Origin: Bacteroidales bacterium
Lineage (GTDB): Bacteria > Bacteroidota > Bacteroidia > Bacteroidales > UBA12077
DNA: 64,000 nt
NCBI GenBank assembly: GCA_003446015.1
Contig: DMBU01000060.1
Coordinates: forward strand, 1-64,000
Direction: 5' to 3'
The notes beneath the pieces are model-generated. The model searched no databases. It was not told where the DNA came from and worked only from the letters and a program-made list of their open reading frames with translations. This document shows, piece after piece, positions 45,651-53,967 of the stretch (position 1 is the first letter of the stretch; every line of letters starts with the position of its first letter). A program made the translations under genes and the position numbers.

Positions 45651-47588
45651 ATGAAAAGATTAAGTTTGTTTATTTGCTTTGTTTTAATGCTTTCCAATGT
45701 TTTTTCACAAAAGTCCAATGATGAAGTATTATTGCATATTGAGAATCAGAAAATTACAAAAGAAGAATTTCAGCGAATTTATGATAAAAATAAAATAAAT
45801 ATGTCAACAGGTGAAATTACTCCTGTTGATGAATATTTGGAACTTTTTATCAATTTTAAACTAAAGGTTTATGAAGCAGAAAAACTAGGCTTTGATACAA
45901 CGAAATCCTTTATAAATGAATTTGAAGGATATAGAAAGCAATTAGCGAGTCCTTATCTGGTAGATGAAGAAGCCAATAAAAAGATAATTAAAGAAGCTTA
46001 TGAAAGAATGCAATTGGAAGTAAGAGCCAGTCATATTCTTATTAAGCTTGCACTGGATGCCTTACCAGTAGACACACTTGCCGCTTACGAAAAAGCAATG
46101 GATATTCGAAGAAGAATATTGAAAGGAGAATCATTCGAAAGTGTTGCAAAAGGAAGTTCAGATGATCCTTCAGTTAAGAATAATGGAGGTGATTTAGGTT
46201 ATTTTACTGTTTTTCAGATGATATATCCTTTTGAAAATGCAATTTACAACTCTAAAATCGGAGAAGTAACAAAACCAGTAAGAACCCGATTTGGATATCA
46301 TATTATTAAAGTAACTGATAAAAGAAAAGCAAGAGGAGAGGTTAAGGTAGCTCATATAATGTTAACAGTGCCTCGGGGAACTACTTCTGAAATTGAAAAA
46401 CAAAAAAGACAATTATGCAATGAGTTATACCACAGAGCGATGCGGGGTGAAGATTTTTCTGAACTGGCAAAAGAATTTTCTGACGATAAGGGATCTGCAA
46501 GAAATGGAGGTGAGTTACCTTGGTTTGGATCAGGAAGAATGGTTGAAGAATTTGAAAAAGCATCCTTTGACTTAAAAACTAACGGCGAGATTTCACAACC
46601 TGTTCGTACAGGTTTTGGTTGGCACATAATAAAAAGAATAGATCGTAAAGATATCCCTCCTTTTGAGGAGGCTGTTGATGAAATTGTCAGAAAAATAAAT
46701 AAAGACCAAAGATCTGAAGTTGCTCTTAAATCATTAGTAAATAAATTAAAAAGTGAATATAATTTTAAAGAAGAAACAGATAATTTGCCTGTGACATACG
46801 ATACCATAGAAAATGTTTATGTATTAAAACAGGTATATTTATTGGATAATGCCAACTTAAATAAGACCTTGTTTACTTTTTTGGATAAAAAATATTTAGA
46901 AAAGGATTTTGCCTTATACGTTGAGAATAATAGAGGAAACAAAGACCTTAAACCTTATAACTATAAAATGTTATATGACGAATTTGTAGAAGAAAAGATC
47001 CTTGAGTTTGAAGAATCAAGATTACCAGAAAAATATCCTGATTATAAATATTTACTTAAGGAGTACCATGATGGAATGTTACTTTTTGAAATAACTGACC
47101 AGAAAATATGGTCAAAAGCAGTTGCAGACTCAATTGGTCTTCAAAAATTTTATAACGATCATAAAAAAGATTATAAATGGGACGAAAGATGGAAAGGATC
47201 TGTATATTATTGTTCAAACGAAAACACATATAAGGCCGTTTCAAACATAATTGGAAAAAGAAGTTTTGGTAGAAAAATCACAAACGATGATCTTTTAAAA
47301 CAATTTAATACAAATGAAGAAGTTTTAAAAATTGAAACAGGAACCTTTGAGCAAGGTAAAAATGAAGCAGTCGATTATTTTGTTTGGAATAAAGAAGAAA
47401 GTGGTATTAACAAACAATATATCTTGATTAATGGAGATAAAATCTCCTCTGAGGTAAAAAAGTTTAATGAATGTAAAGGATTGGTTATCTCAGATTATCA
47501 GGATTATTTAAATGAAGAATGGATAAAAAGTTTGCGCGAGCAATACAATATAAAAGTAAATAGTGCAGTTTTATCATCTGTAAAATAA
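45651..47588 (+). CDS. Periplasmic peptidyl-prolyl isomerase with two parvulin domains
   Basis: A 645-residue exported protein with a signal peptide (MKRLSLFICFVLMLSNVFSQ), an N-terminal SurA-like helical region, and two PpiC/parvulin domains: about 125-225 (VRASHILIKLA, FGYHIIKVTDKR) and 230-335 (VKVAHIMLTVP, FGWHIIKRIDRK). A ~310-residue helical C-terminus follows. It should assist folding of outer-membrane or secreted proteins in the periplasm. It is the first of four closely spaced genes. Confidence 0.92.
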   Translation: MKRLSLFICFVLMLSNVFSQKSNDEVLLHIENQKITKEEFQRIYDKNKINMSTGEITPVDEYLELFINFKLKVYEAEKLGFDTTKSFINEFEGYRKQLASPYLVDEEANKKIIKEAYERMQLEVRASHILIKLALDALPVDTLAAYEKAMDIRRRILKGESFESVAKGSSDDPSVKNNGGDLGYFTVFQMIYPFENAIYNSKIGEVTKPVRTRFGYHIIKVTDKRKARGEVKVAHIMLTVPRGTTSEIEKQKRQLCNELYHRAMRGEDFSELAKEFSDDKGSARNGGELPWFGSGRMVEEFEKASFDLKTNGEISQPVRTGFGWHIIKRIDRKDIPPFEEAVDEIVRKINKDQRSEVALKSLVNKLKSEYNFKEETDNLPVTYDTIENVYVLKQVYLLDNANLNKTLFTFLDKKYLEKDFALYVENNRGNKDLKPYNYKMLYDEFVEEKILEFEESRLPEKYPDYKYLLKEYHDGMLLFEITDQKIWSKAVADSIGLQKFYNDHKKDYKWDERWKGSVYYCSNENTYKAVSNIIGKRSFGRKITNDDLLKQFNTNEEVLKIETGTFEQGKNEAVDYFVWNKEESGINKQYILINGDKISSEVKKFNECKGLVISDYQDYLNEEWIKSLREQYNIKVNSAVLSSVK

Positions 47589-47594
47589 ACTGAT

Positions 47595-48443
47595 ATGATG
47601 AACTTTAAAGGAACACTTCTAATTGTTATACTAATTTTTGCATTATCATGTAAAAACAAATCTGTTGTTGAAGAAAAACCTTTGGCAAGAGTTCATAATA
47701 AATTTTTATACAAATCAGAAATGAAGAGTTTATTTAATTCAACCATTTCAAAAGAAGATAGTATTGTAGTTGCAAGAAATTATATTAATGACTGGATTAA
47801 GAAACAATTATTGGTACAAAAGGCTGAATTAAATCTAAACGAAGAAAGTAAGGATATTGAAAAACAGATTGAGGATTATCGTTCTTCACTCCTAATTTTT
47901 AAATATAAACAAGAGCTAATAAAACAAAAACTTGATACAGTAATAACAAGTGAAGAAATTGAAAATTATTATAATGAATATTCAGGAAATTTTATTCTGA
48001 ATTTTAATATTGTAAAGGCTCTTTATCTGAAAATCTCAAAAGAAGCGCCTGGAATAGATAAAATTAAGCGTTGGTATAAGTCAACAGATGCTGAAGACTT
48101 ATCGAGGTTAGAAGATTACTGCTACCAATATGCTACAAAATATGATGATTTTAATAATAGCTGGATCCCATTTAATAATTTATTAATTGAAATTCCTACA
48201 AATATCGGCGATCAGGAAAGATACTTAAAATACAATACCTATATTGAGACTGAAGATGACTTGTATTATTATTTTGTAAAAATTAATGAGTTCAGTCTGA
48301 AAAGTACAATTCAACCTTTAGAATATGCTAAATCGAAGATTAAAAGCATTTTATTAAATAAGAGGAAGTTTACATTTCTTGAAGAACTTGAAAATTCAGT
48401 TTATAATGACGCATTAAATCATAACGAATTTGTAATTTATTAA
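47595..48443 (+). CDS. Putative lipoprotein related to PpiC/SurA chaperones, without an intact parvulin domain
   Basis: A 282-residue protein with a lipoprotein signal (FALSCKNKS, Cys19 as lipidation site). The N-terminal half resembles SurA-like chaperone regions (LARVHNKFLYKSEMKSLF, YINDWIKKQLLVQKAEL), but the middle lacks the conserved His and hydrophobic residues of an active rotamase. It is 6 bases downstream of the double-PPIase gene and 11 bases upstream of the SurA-like gene. It is probably a chaperone-type accessory. Two adjacent ATGs (47595, 47598) are possible starts. Confidence 0.85.
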   Translation: MMNFKGTLLIVILIFALSCKNKSVVEEKPLARVHNKFLYKSEMKSLFNSTISKEDSIVVARNYINDWIKKQLLVQKAELNLNEESKDIEKQIEDYRSSLLIFKYKQELIKQKLDTVITSEEIENYYNEYSGNFILNFNIVKALYLKISKEAPGIDKIKRWYKSTDAEDLSRLEDYCYQYATKYDDFNNSWIPFNNLLIEIPTNIGDQERYLKYNTYIETEDDLYYYFVKINEFSLKSTIQPLEYAKSKIKSILLNKRKFTFLEELENSVYNDALNHNEFVIY

Positions 48444-48454
48444 ATAAATAAAAC

Positions 48455-49813
48455 ATGAAAATTAACTTTTCTAAAAAGACACTTTTAATTCTGCTTCTTA
48501 TTTTATCAGTTAAAATTGCCGGCAGTCAGGAAAAAATAATGATCGATAGAGTCGTTGCAACTGTTGGAGATAAAATAATTTTGCAATCAGATATTGAAAA
48601 TCAGGTTATACAAATTGTTACACAAGGATATCCCGCATCTGAAAATATGGATTGCGAAGTATTAAATCAATTATTAACTCAAAAATTATTACTAACTCAG
48701 GCCGAATTGGATAGTATCCAGGTTGGTGCTGGCAGGGTTGAGTCTGAGCTGGAACGAAGATTGATGTATTTTATAAGACAAGTTGGTTCTGAAAAGAAAC
48801 TTGAAGAATTCTATAACAAATCAATAATTGAGATTAAAGAAGATTTTAGACCTCTAATTGAAGAACAACTGAAAACTCAAATGATGCAGAGTAATCTCGT
48901 ATCGGAGATTGATATCTCACCTCGTGCGGTTCAGAAATTTTATAAGGATCAGCCTGATGATAGTATCCCAATGATTAATACTCAATATGAAATTAATCAG
49001 ATTTTAATTTATCCCTCTCAGAATGAAGAAGCAAAAAATGAAGCTAGAGAAAAACTGCTAAGTTTACGACAAAGAATTATTGATGGTGAAAGGTTCTCAA
49101 CACTGGCTGTTTTGTATTCAGAAGATCCCGGATCTGCCAGACGTGGAGGAGAACTTGGGTTTAGATCAAAAGATGAATTGGATCCTGAATTTGCAAAAGC
49201 CGCATTTAAACTAAGCGATGATGGTGGCATTTCCAGGATCGTTGAATCTGAATATGGATTTCATATAATCCAATTAATTGCCAGAGAAAGTAATCAGGTT
49301 AATGTTCGTCATATTTTAGTAATTCCAAAAGTTGATATTGAACAAAAAGTAGCAACTAAAAATAAACTTGACAGCATTACAAATCTTATAAAACTTGACA
49401 GTTTAACTTTCGCAAAAGCTGCTCTTAAATTCTCGGAAGATGAGCAATCAAGACTTAACGAAGGATTAATGGTAAATCCAATGAATGCTTCAACACGATT
49501 TGCCTTAGATGAATTACCTTCAAACGAATATAGTGTTATCAAAGATCTTAAAATAGGTGAAATTTCCCAGCCTTTTGAGTCGAGAGATGAAAATGGTAAA
49601 ATCGCATATAAAATTGTAAAAATTAAAAAACAGATCGAGGCACACAGAGCAAACTTAAAAGATGATTATGAACTAATCGAACAAATGGCTCTCATGGAAA
49701 AACAAATGGAAGTGGTTGATAAATGGATTGAGGAGAAGAAAAAGAAAACCTATATTCATATTGATGATTCAGCATTAAAATGTGAGTTTCTAAAAAACGG
49801 ATGGATTAAATAA
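48455..49813 (+). CDS. SurA-like periplasmic chaperone/peptidyl-prolyl isomerase
   Basis: A 452-residue protein with a signal peptide (TLLILLLILSVKIAGSQ), a SurA N-terminal chaperone part (MIDRVVATVGDKIILQSDIENQV), and two parvulin domains (about 175-275 and 280-395; YEINQILIYPS, GFHIIQLIARE, VRHILVIPK). The arrangement closely follows SurA of E. coli, which escorts outer-membrane proteins to the BAM machine. The gene symbol is not assigned because this neighbourhood carries three related proteins. Confidence 0.92.
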   Translation: MKINFSKKTLLILLLILSVKIAGSQEKIMIDRVVATVGDKIILQSDIENQVIQIVTQGYPASENMDCEVLNQLLTQKLLLTQAELDSIQVGAGRVESELERRLMYFIRQVGSEKKLEEFYNKSIIEIKEDFRPLIEEQLKTQMMQSNLVSEIDISPRAVQKFYKDQPDDSIPMINTQYEINQILIYPSQNEEAKNEAREKLLSLRQRIIDGERFSTLAVLYSEDPGSARRGGELGFRSKDELDPEFAKAAFKLSDDGGISRIVESEYGFHIIQLIARESNQVNVRHILVIPKVDIEQKVATKNKLDSITNLIKLDSLTFAKAALKFSEDEQSRLNEGLMVNPMNASTRFALDELPSNEYSVIKDLKIGEISQPFESRDENGKIAYKIVKIKKQIEAHRANLKDDYELIEQMALMEKQMEVVDKWIEEKKKKTYIHIDDSALKCEFLKNGWIK

Positions 49814-49832
49814 ACAGGATTAACGTGATTTA

Positions 49833-51341
49833 ATGAACAAATTTCGATTTTATATACTCTTTCTGATTAATTTATCTTTTGCATCGGTTATTTATGCTCA
49901 AAACAAAGAAAAAATAAATATTTTGAATTCAGATTTGTTTGTAGGAGGTAAAGGAGCTAACAGTGTAAGAAGATTTTTAGGCAATGTCGCTTTCGAACAT
50001 AAAAATGCAACCATGTACTGTGATAGTGCCTATTTATACAGCAAACAAAATTTAATTTATGCGTATAGCAATGTTCATGTTAGCAGAGGTGATACTGTAC
50101 ATTTATATGGCGACTTTATGTTGTATAACGGAAATACTGATATTGGGAAATTCAGACATAATGTTCGATTAGAAAACAAAGAAACTACTTTATATACAGA
50201 CTCTCTCGATTTTAATAACGCTTTAAATATTGCCTATTATAATGTAGGTGGTAAGATAATAAATGAAGAAAATACTTTAACCAGCATTATAGGTTATTAT
50301 TATGCAAACGATGACATGTTCTTTTTTAAAGATAGTGTTGTTGCAACAACCCCTGATTATACAATGTATAGTGATACAATGGAATATTACACTGAGAAAA
50401 AAATAACATATTTTAAAGGGCCAACGAATATTTTAAGTGAGGAGGATCATTTGTATGCTGAAAACGGATGGTATAAAACCGAAGAAAAAAAGTTTCAATT
50501 TAATAAAAATGCATGGTATCAGAATAAAGAAAAAATCCTTAAAGGTGATAGTTTGTTTTATGATGAATTAAATGGAATTGGTATCGCAATTCAGAATATT
50601 GAAATGATTGATACCACCGAAAACATGATTCTAAAAGGAAATTATGCTTATTATACTAAAGAACCTGAAAGTTTTATAATTACCGATAGTACTTTATTAA
50701 TTCAGGTTTCAAATTATACTGATTCATTATTCTTGCATGCAGATTCAATTACTTCAAATTATGATTCAAGCGGAACGTATAGAATCTTAAAAGCTTACCA
50801 TAAGGTTAAGATTTTCAGATCCGATTTCCAGTCCAGGTGCGATTCTATGGTTTACAATTTTGAAGATTCAGTTATAACAATGTATACCGACCCGATTATT
50901 TGGTCAGAAGGAAGTCAAATGACAGCAAAAAAGATAGAAATACATATTAAAGATGATAAGATTGACTTTTTTAAGCTGTTGAATACTGCATTTATTGTTT
51001 CTCAGAAAGACTCAGTTAGCTATGATCAGATAAGAGGTAAAGAAATGTTTGGATATATAAAAAATAATCAGTTAAGCCGAATTGATGTGTTTGGGAATGG
51101 ACAAACAATTTATTTTACAATCGATGAAAAAGAAAATGAGATTGTTGGAGTAAATTTCGCTGAAAGCAGCGATCTGATTATATACTTAAATAAAGGTCAG
51201 TTAGGTAGAATTAAACTTATAAAACAACCCACAGGAACTTTATATCCCATAGGCGAACTTGAAGAAACAAAACTGAAAGATTTTAGATGGCTCGAAAGTT
51301 TAAGACCGAAATCAAAAAAGGATATATTCTTTTGGGAATAA
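49833..51341 (+). CDS. OstA/LptA-like periplasmic protein
   Basis: A 502-residue exported protein with a signal peptide (YILFLINLSFASVIYAQ) and a long run of beta strands typical of the OstA/LptA-fold (GKGANSVRRFLGNVAFEHKN, repeated YLYSKQNLIYAYSNVHV, GDTVHLYGDFMLYNG). Lpt proteins carry LPS across the periplasm. Its length exceeds LptA but is below LptD, which is common for the Bacteroidota members. It ends a four-gene cluster with the PPIases and is followed by a bidirectional terminator. Confidence 0.88.
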   Translation: MNKFRFYILFLINLSFASVIYAQNKEKINILNSDLFVGGKGANSVRRFLGNVAFEHKNATMYCDSAYLYSKQNLIYAYSNVHVSRGDTVHLYGDFMLYNGNTDIGKFRHNVRLENKETTLYTDSLDFNNALNIAYYNVGGKIINEENTLTSIIGYYYANDDMFFFKDSVVATTPDYTMYSDTMEYYTEKKITYFKGPTNILSEEDHLYAENGWYKTEEKKFQFNKNAWYQNKEKILKGDSLFYDELNGIGIAIQNIEMIDTTENMILKGNYAYYTKEPESFIITDSTLLIQVSNYTDSLFLHADSITSNYDSSGTYRILKAYHKVKIFRSDFQSRCDSMVYNFEDSVITMYTDPIIWSEGSQMTAKKIEIHIKDDKIDFFKLLNTAFIVSQKDSVSYDQIRGKEMFGYIKNNQLSRIDVFGNGQTIYFTIDEKENEIVGVNFAESSDLIIYLNKGQLGRIKLIKQPTGTLYPIGELEETKLKDFRWLESLRPKSKKDIFFWE

Positions 51342-51346
51342 AACGA

Positions 51347-51368
51347 AAAGGGACTTTTATGTCCCTTT
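51347..51368. terminator. Bidirectional terminator between the OstA-like and DUF2795 genes
   Basis: AAAGGGAC (51347-51354) pairs with GTCCCTTT (51361-51368) around a 6-base loop, with T-rich flanks on both strands. It lies 6 bases after one stop and 7 bases before the other. Confidence 0.82.
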
Positions 51369-51374
51369 ATTATT

Positions 51375-51596
51375 TTAATATTCATCTTCGTTAAAAAAGA
51401 AATCGTCCTTACTTGGATAATCAGGCCAAATGTCCTCAATGCTTTCATAAATTTCGCCTTCATCTTCAATCTCTTGAAGGTTTTCGATTACTTCTAAAGG
51501 CGCACCTGAACGAATAGCATAATCTATAAGTTCCTCTTTAGTTGCTGGCCATGGTGCATCTTCTAATTTTGATGCTAGTTCTAGTGTCCAATACAT
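51375..51596 (-). CDS. DUF2795 small acidic protein
   Basis: A 73-residue acidic protein of the DUF2795 family, widespread in Bacteroidota. It begins MYWTLELASKLEDAPWPATKEELIDYAIRSGAP in short steps of helix and turn and ends in an Asp/Glu/Phe-rich tail (SKDDFFFNEDEY). The small size and conservation suggest a protein-binding role. No function is known to me. Single gene. Confidence 0.88.
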   Translation of the reverse strand: MYWTLELASKLEDAPWPATKEELIDYAIRSGAPLEVIENLQEIEDEGEIYESIEDIWPDYPSKDDFFFNEDEY

Positions 51597-51670
51597 ATAT
51601 AATTAATTTAATTATACCCTTAAAATTTTGCAAATATAAAAATAAAATTGAAAAACAAAACTTTTTTAAA

Positions 51671-52225
51671 CTAAACTCTCGGTTTCCAAGCTATTTCTTT
51701 AGCATATAGGTCAATAGAGAATTTGCGCGAAAGTACAAATAAAAAATCCGATAATCGGTTTAAATACTGAATTACTTTCCCACTATTTTTAAACTGGTTT
51801 TGCACTTTTATAGAAAGTCTCTCTGCTCTTCTACATACATTCCTTGCTATATGGCAATATGAGACTGTCGGATGACCTCCTGGTAAAATAAAAGATGTTA
51901 ATGGAGGTAAATCTTTTTCCATTTCATCAATTTCTTTCTCAAGAGTTTCGATATCGCTATCGTACATCTCAGGAATTTTAACTTTGCAGTTTTCACAATC
52001 AGTTGCTAAAATTGAAGCACATGTCATTAATCTGTCTTGAACCTCAATAAGTATCGAAAATGTATGTTCATCAATTTTCTGATCCCGAATTAATCCAATA
52101 TAAGATATTAACTCATCTACCGTTCCATAAGCTTCAATCCTATCGTGATACTTTGGTACCCGGGTTCCTCCAATTAGAGATGTTTCTCCCTTATCACCAG
52201 TTTTTGTATATATTTTATTGTCCAT
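51671..52225 (-). CDS. ATP:cob(I)alamin adenosyltransferase (PduO type)
   Basis: A 184-residue PduO/MMAB-type enzyme making adenosylcobalamin from cob(I)alamin and ATP. The ATP loop is TKTGDKGETSLIGG, followed by RIEAYGTVDELISYIG and the C-terminal NVCRRAERL and YLNRLSDFLFVLSR signatures. It implies use of B12-dependent enzymes such as methylmalonyl-CoA mutase, usual in this phylum. Spaced 60 bases from the next minus-strand gene upstream. Confidence 0.95.
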   Translation of the reverse strand: MDNKIYTKTGDKGETSLIGGTRVPKYHDRIEAYGTVDELISYIGLIRDQKIDEHTFSILIEVQDRLMTCASILATDCENCKVKIPEMYDSDIETLEKEIDEMEKDLPPLTSFILPGGHPTVSYCHIARNVCRRAERLSIKVQNQFKNSGKVIQYLNRLSDFLFVLSRKFSIDLYAKEIAWKPRV

Positions 52226-52285
52226 ATTATGTTTTTTTAAGACAACGAACTAATGTCGAATTTGTTTACTTTTTTAATAAAAAGT

Positions 52286-52990
52286 TTAATTAAATGTTGC
52301 GGGATTAGGATTTATTTCATCCGATTCAATCATTCCATCCTTTAATCGAATAATACGATGTGCATGATGTGCAATATCTTCTTCGTGAGTTACAAGGATA
52401 ATGGTGTTTCCAAGTTTGTGTATATCATTAAACAAGTTTAAAATATCCATTGAGGTTTTCGAATCCAGATTTCCTGTAGGTTCATCCGCCAAAATAATTG
52501 AAGGAGAATTTACCATTGCCCGCGCAACAGCAACTCTTTGCCTTTGCCCTCCTGATAATTCATTTGGCTTATGAGCCATTCTGTCTTCAAGACCAACACT
52601 TACCAATACTTCTTCAGCTCTGGTCAGTCTTCCCGTTTTGTCGATACCTGCATAAATTAAAGGAAGAGCTACATTTTCCAGCGCTGAATAACGTGGAAGC
52701 AAATTAAATGTCTGAAAAACAAATCCAATTTCTTTGTTTCTGATCTCAGCCAATTGGTCATCTTCTAACTGACTAACATTTGTATTATTTAAAACATAGT
52801 CGCCTCCGGTTGGAGTATCCAAACAACCGATAATATTCATTAACGTAGACTTTCCCGAGCCTGAAGGACCCATAATAGCAACATATTCATTTTTGTTTAT
52901 CGATAATGAAATTGATCTTAATGCTCGAATAGTTTCAGTTCCAACCTGATAATTTTTTACTAATTTATTGATTTCTATTATTTTATTCAT
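52286..52990 (-). CDS. LolD/MacB-type ABC ATPase without adjacent permease
   Basis: A 234-residue ATPase: Walker A GPSGSGKST (41-49), signature LSGGQRQR, Walker B IILADEPTGNLD, switch LVTHEED. It is close in pattern to the ATPase at 32173-32931 and to LolD, which powers lipoprotein release. No permease lies nearby: neighbours are a cobalamin enzyme and a methyltransferase. Its partner must be encoded elsewhere. Confidence 0.93.
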   Translation of the reverse strand: MNKIIEINKLVKNYQVGTETIRALRSISLSINKNEYVAIMGPSGSGKSTLMNIIGCLDTPTGGDYVLNNTNVSQLEDDQLAEIRNKEIGFVFQTFNLLPRYSALENVALPLIYAGIDKTGRLTRAEEVLVSVGLEDRMAHKPNELSGGQRQRVAVARAMVNSPSIILADEPTGNLDSKTSMDILNLFNDIHKLGNTIILVTHEEDIAHHAHRIIRLKDGMIESDEINPNPATFN

Positions 52991-53060
52991 TGTTGTAAGC
53001 TTGGTATTTTAACGAAAATACGAATTTAATCAAATTAAAAAGTTTTACTTAAATTTTTTA

Positions 53061-53852
53061 TTAAAACTTAATAACATAATGTTGTTTTGACAATTCTTTT
53101 CTAAAAAAGATTAAACCTATCCTAAACAGATCAATGGAAACATTTACCTTAGAGTGGTTTTGTATGATTTTCCATGCTTCTTCCATCTCTATCGACCAAT
53201 GAATGTCGTCAAATATAAAAATGGATTCGTTATGAGATTTTTTCAAGCATGCTTCAAAATATTTTAAAGTACTGTTTTTCTTATGATTTCCGTCAAAAAA
53301 TACTAAATCGAGCTTTTCATATTTTTCAATTACAGAAGCGAGAATCATATGAAAATCTCCGTTAATAAATTCAGTGTTTTGCTTAAGTTCTGATGCAATT
53401 GTTTTCGCTATTTTCATTTTCTCTTCCACACCCTCAATACTAATTAGTTTTGACAAGGGTACTGCCTGAGCAATGTATGCTGTGCTTATTCCAACCGATG
53501 TGCCCAACTCAAGAATCTCTTTTGGATCAAAATACTGTACCAGCTTATAAATTAAACTACCGTATTTGGGACTTACAGAAGACCTTTTAATGATTTGTCC
53601 AACACTTGTTTTTCGCAATTTTTTGTAACTCGATCCTGCACCAATTTCTTTAAAATCTAATATCTCTTTTGATTTTCTATATTTTTTATGAATGTTCTTT
53701 GCTTCGTTTAAATCCTTAGTTATTATTTTATTAATAAAGACATTTTTAATAAGCTCATAAACGAAAGGAGAGTGAATACCATGACCCTTTTTATGCTTTG
53801 CAAAAAGCCAATATTTAATGTATTTTAGAGCATATATAAATCGATAAATCAT
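53061..53852 (-). CDS. Class I SAM-dependent methyltransferase (O-methyltransferase-like)
   Basis: A 263-residue protein with a SAM-binding loop ILELGTSVGISTAYIA, an acidic end of the second strand (SIEGVEEK), and VFFDGNHKK as the metal-ligand-like third motif. The N-terminal ~80 residues are basic (FAKHKKGHGIHSPFVYELI), a lead seen in a Bacteroidota-specific subgroup. Substrate unknown. 70 bases separate it from the ABC ATPase downstream; probably independent. Confidence 0.85.
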   Translation of the reverse strand: MIYRFIYALKYIKYWLFAKHKKGHGIHSPFVYELIKNVFINKIITKDLNEAKNIHKKYRKSKEILDFKEIGAGSSYKKLRKTSVGQIIKRSSVSPKYGSLIYKLVQYFDPKEILELGTSVGISTAYIAQAVPLSKLISIEGVEEKMKIAKTIASELKQNTEFINGDFHMILASVIEKYEKLDLVFFDGNHKKNSTLKYFEACLKKSHNESIFIFDDIHWSIEMEEAWKIIQNHSKVNVSIDLFRIGLIFFRKELSKQHYVIKF

Positions 53853-53967
53853 ATTCTAAGAATCTAAAAAAAGCTTATCATTGTGTGACAAATATAACTT
53901 TTATCAAATTCCAAATAACAAAATACTTATCGCAAAGTATTTATTATTTTAGAGCAGAATATTTATT

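Noticed and set aside
46352..46807. Long antisense frame (151 codons) inside the double-parvulin gene
   Set aside because: It lies wholly within a well-supported gene, has no family features, and the parvulin motifs are clear on the other strand.
53921..53941. AT-rich inverted repeat AATACTT / AAGTATT before recG
   Set aside because: Short stem in an AT-rich divergent region without T-run or conserved promoter spacing; not distinguishable from chance.
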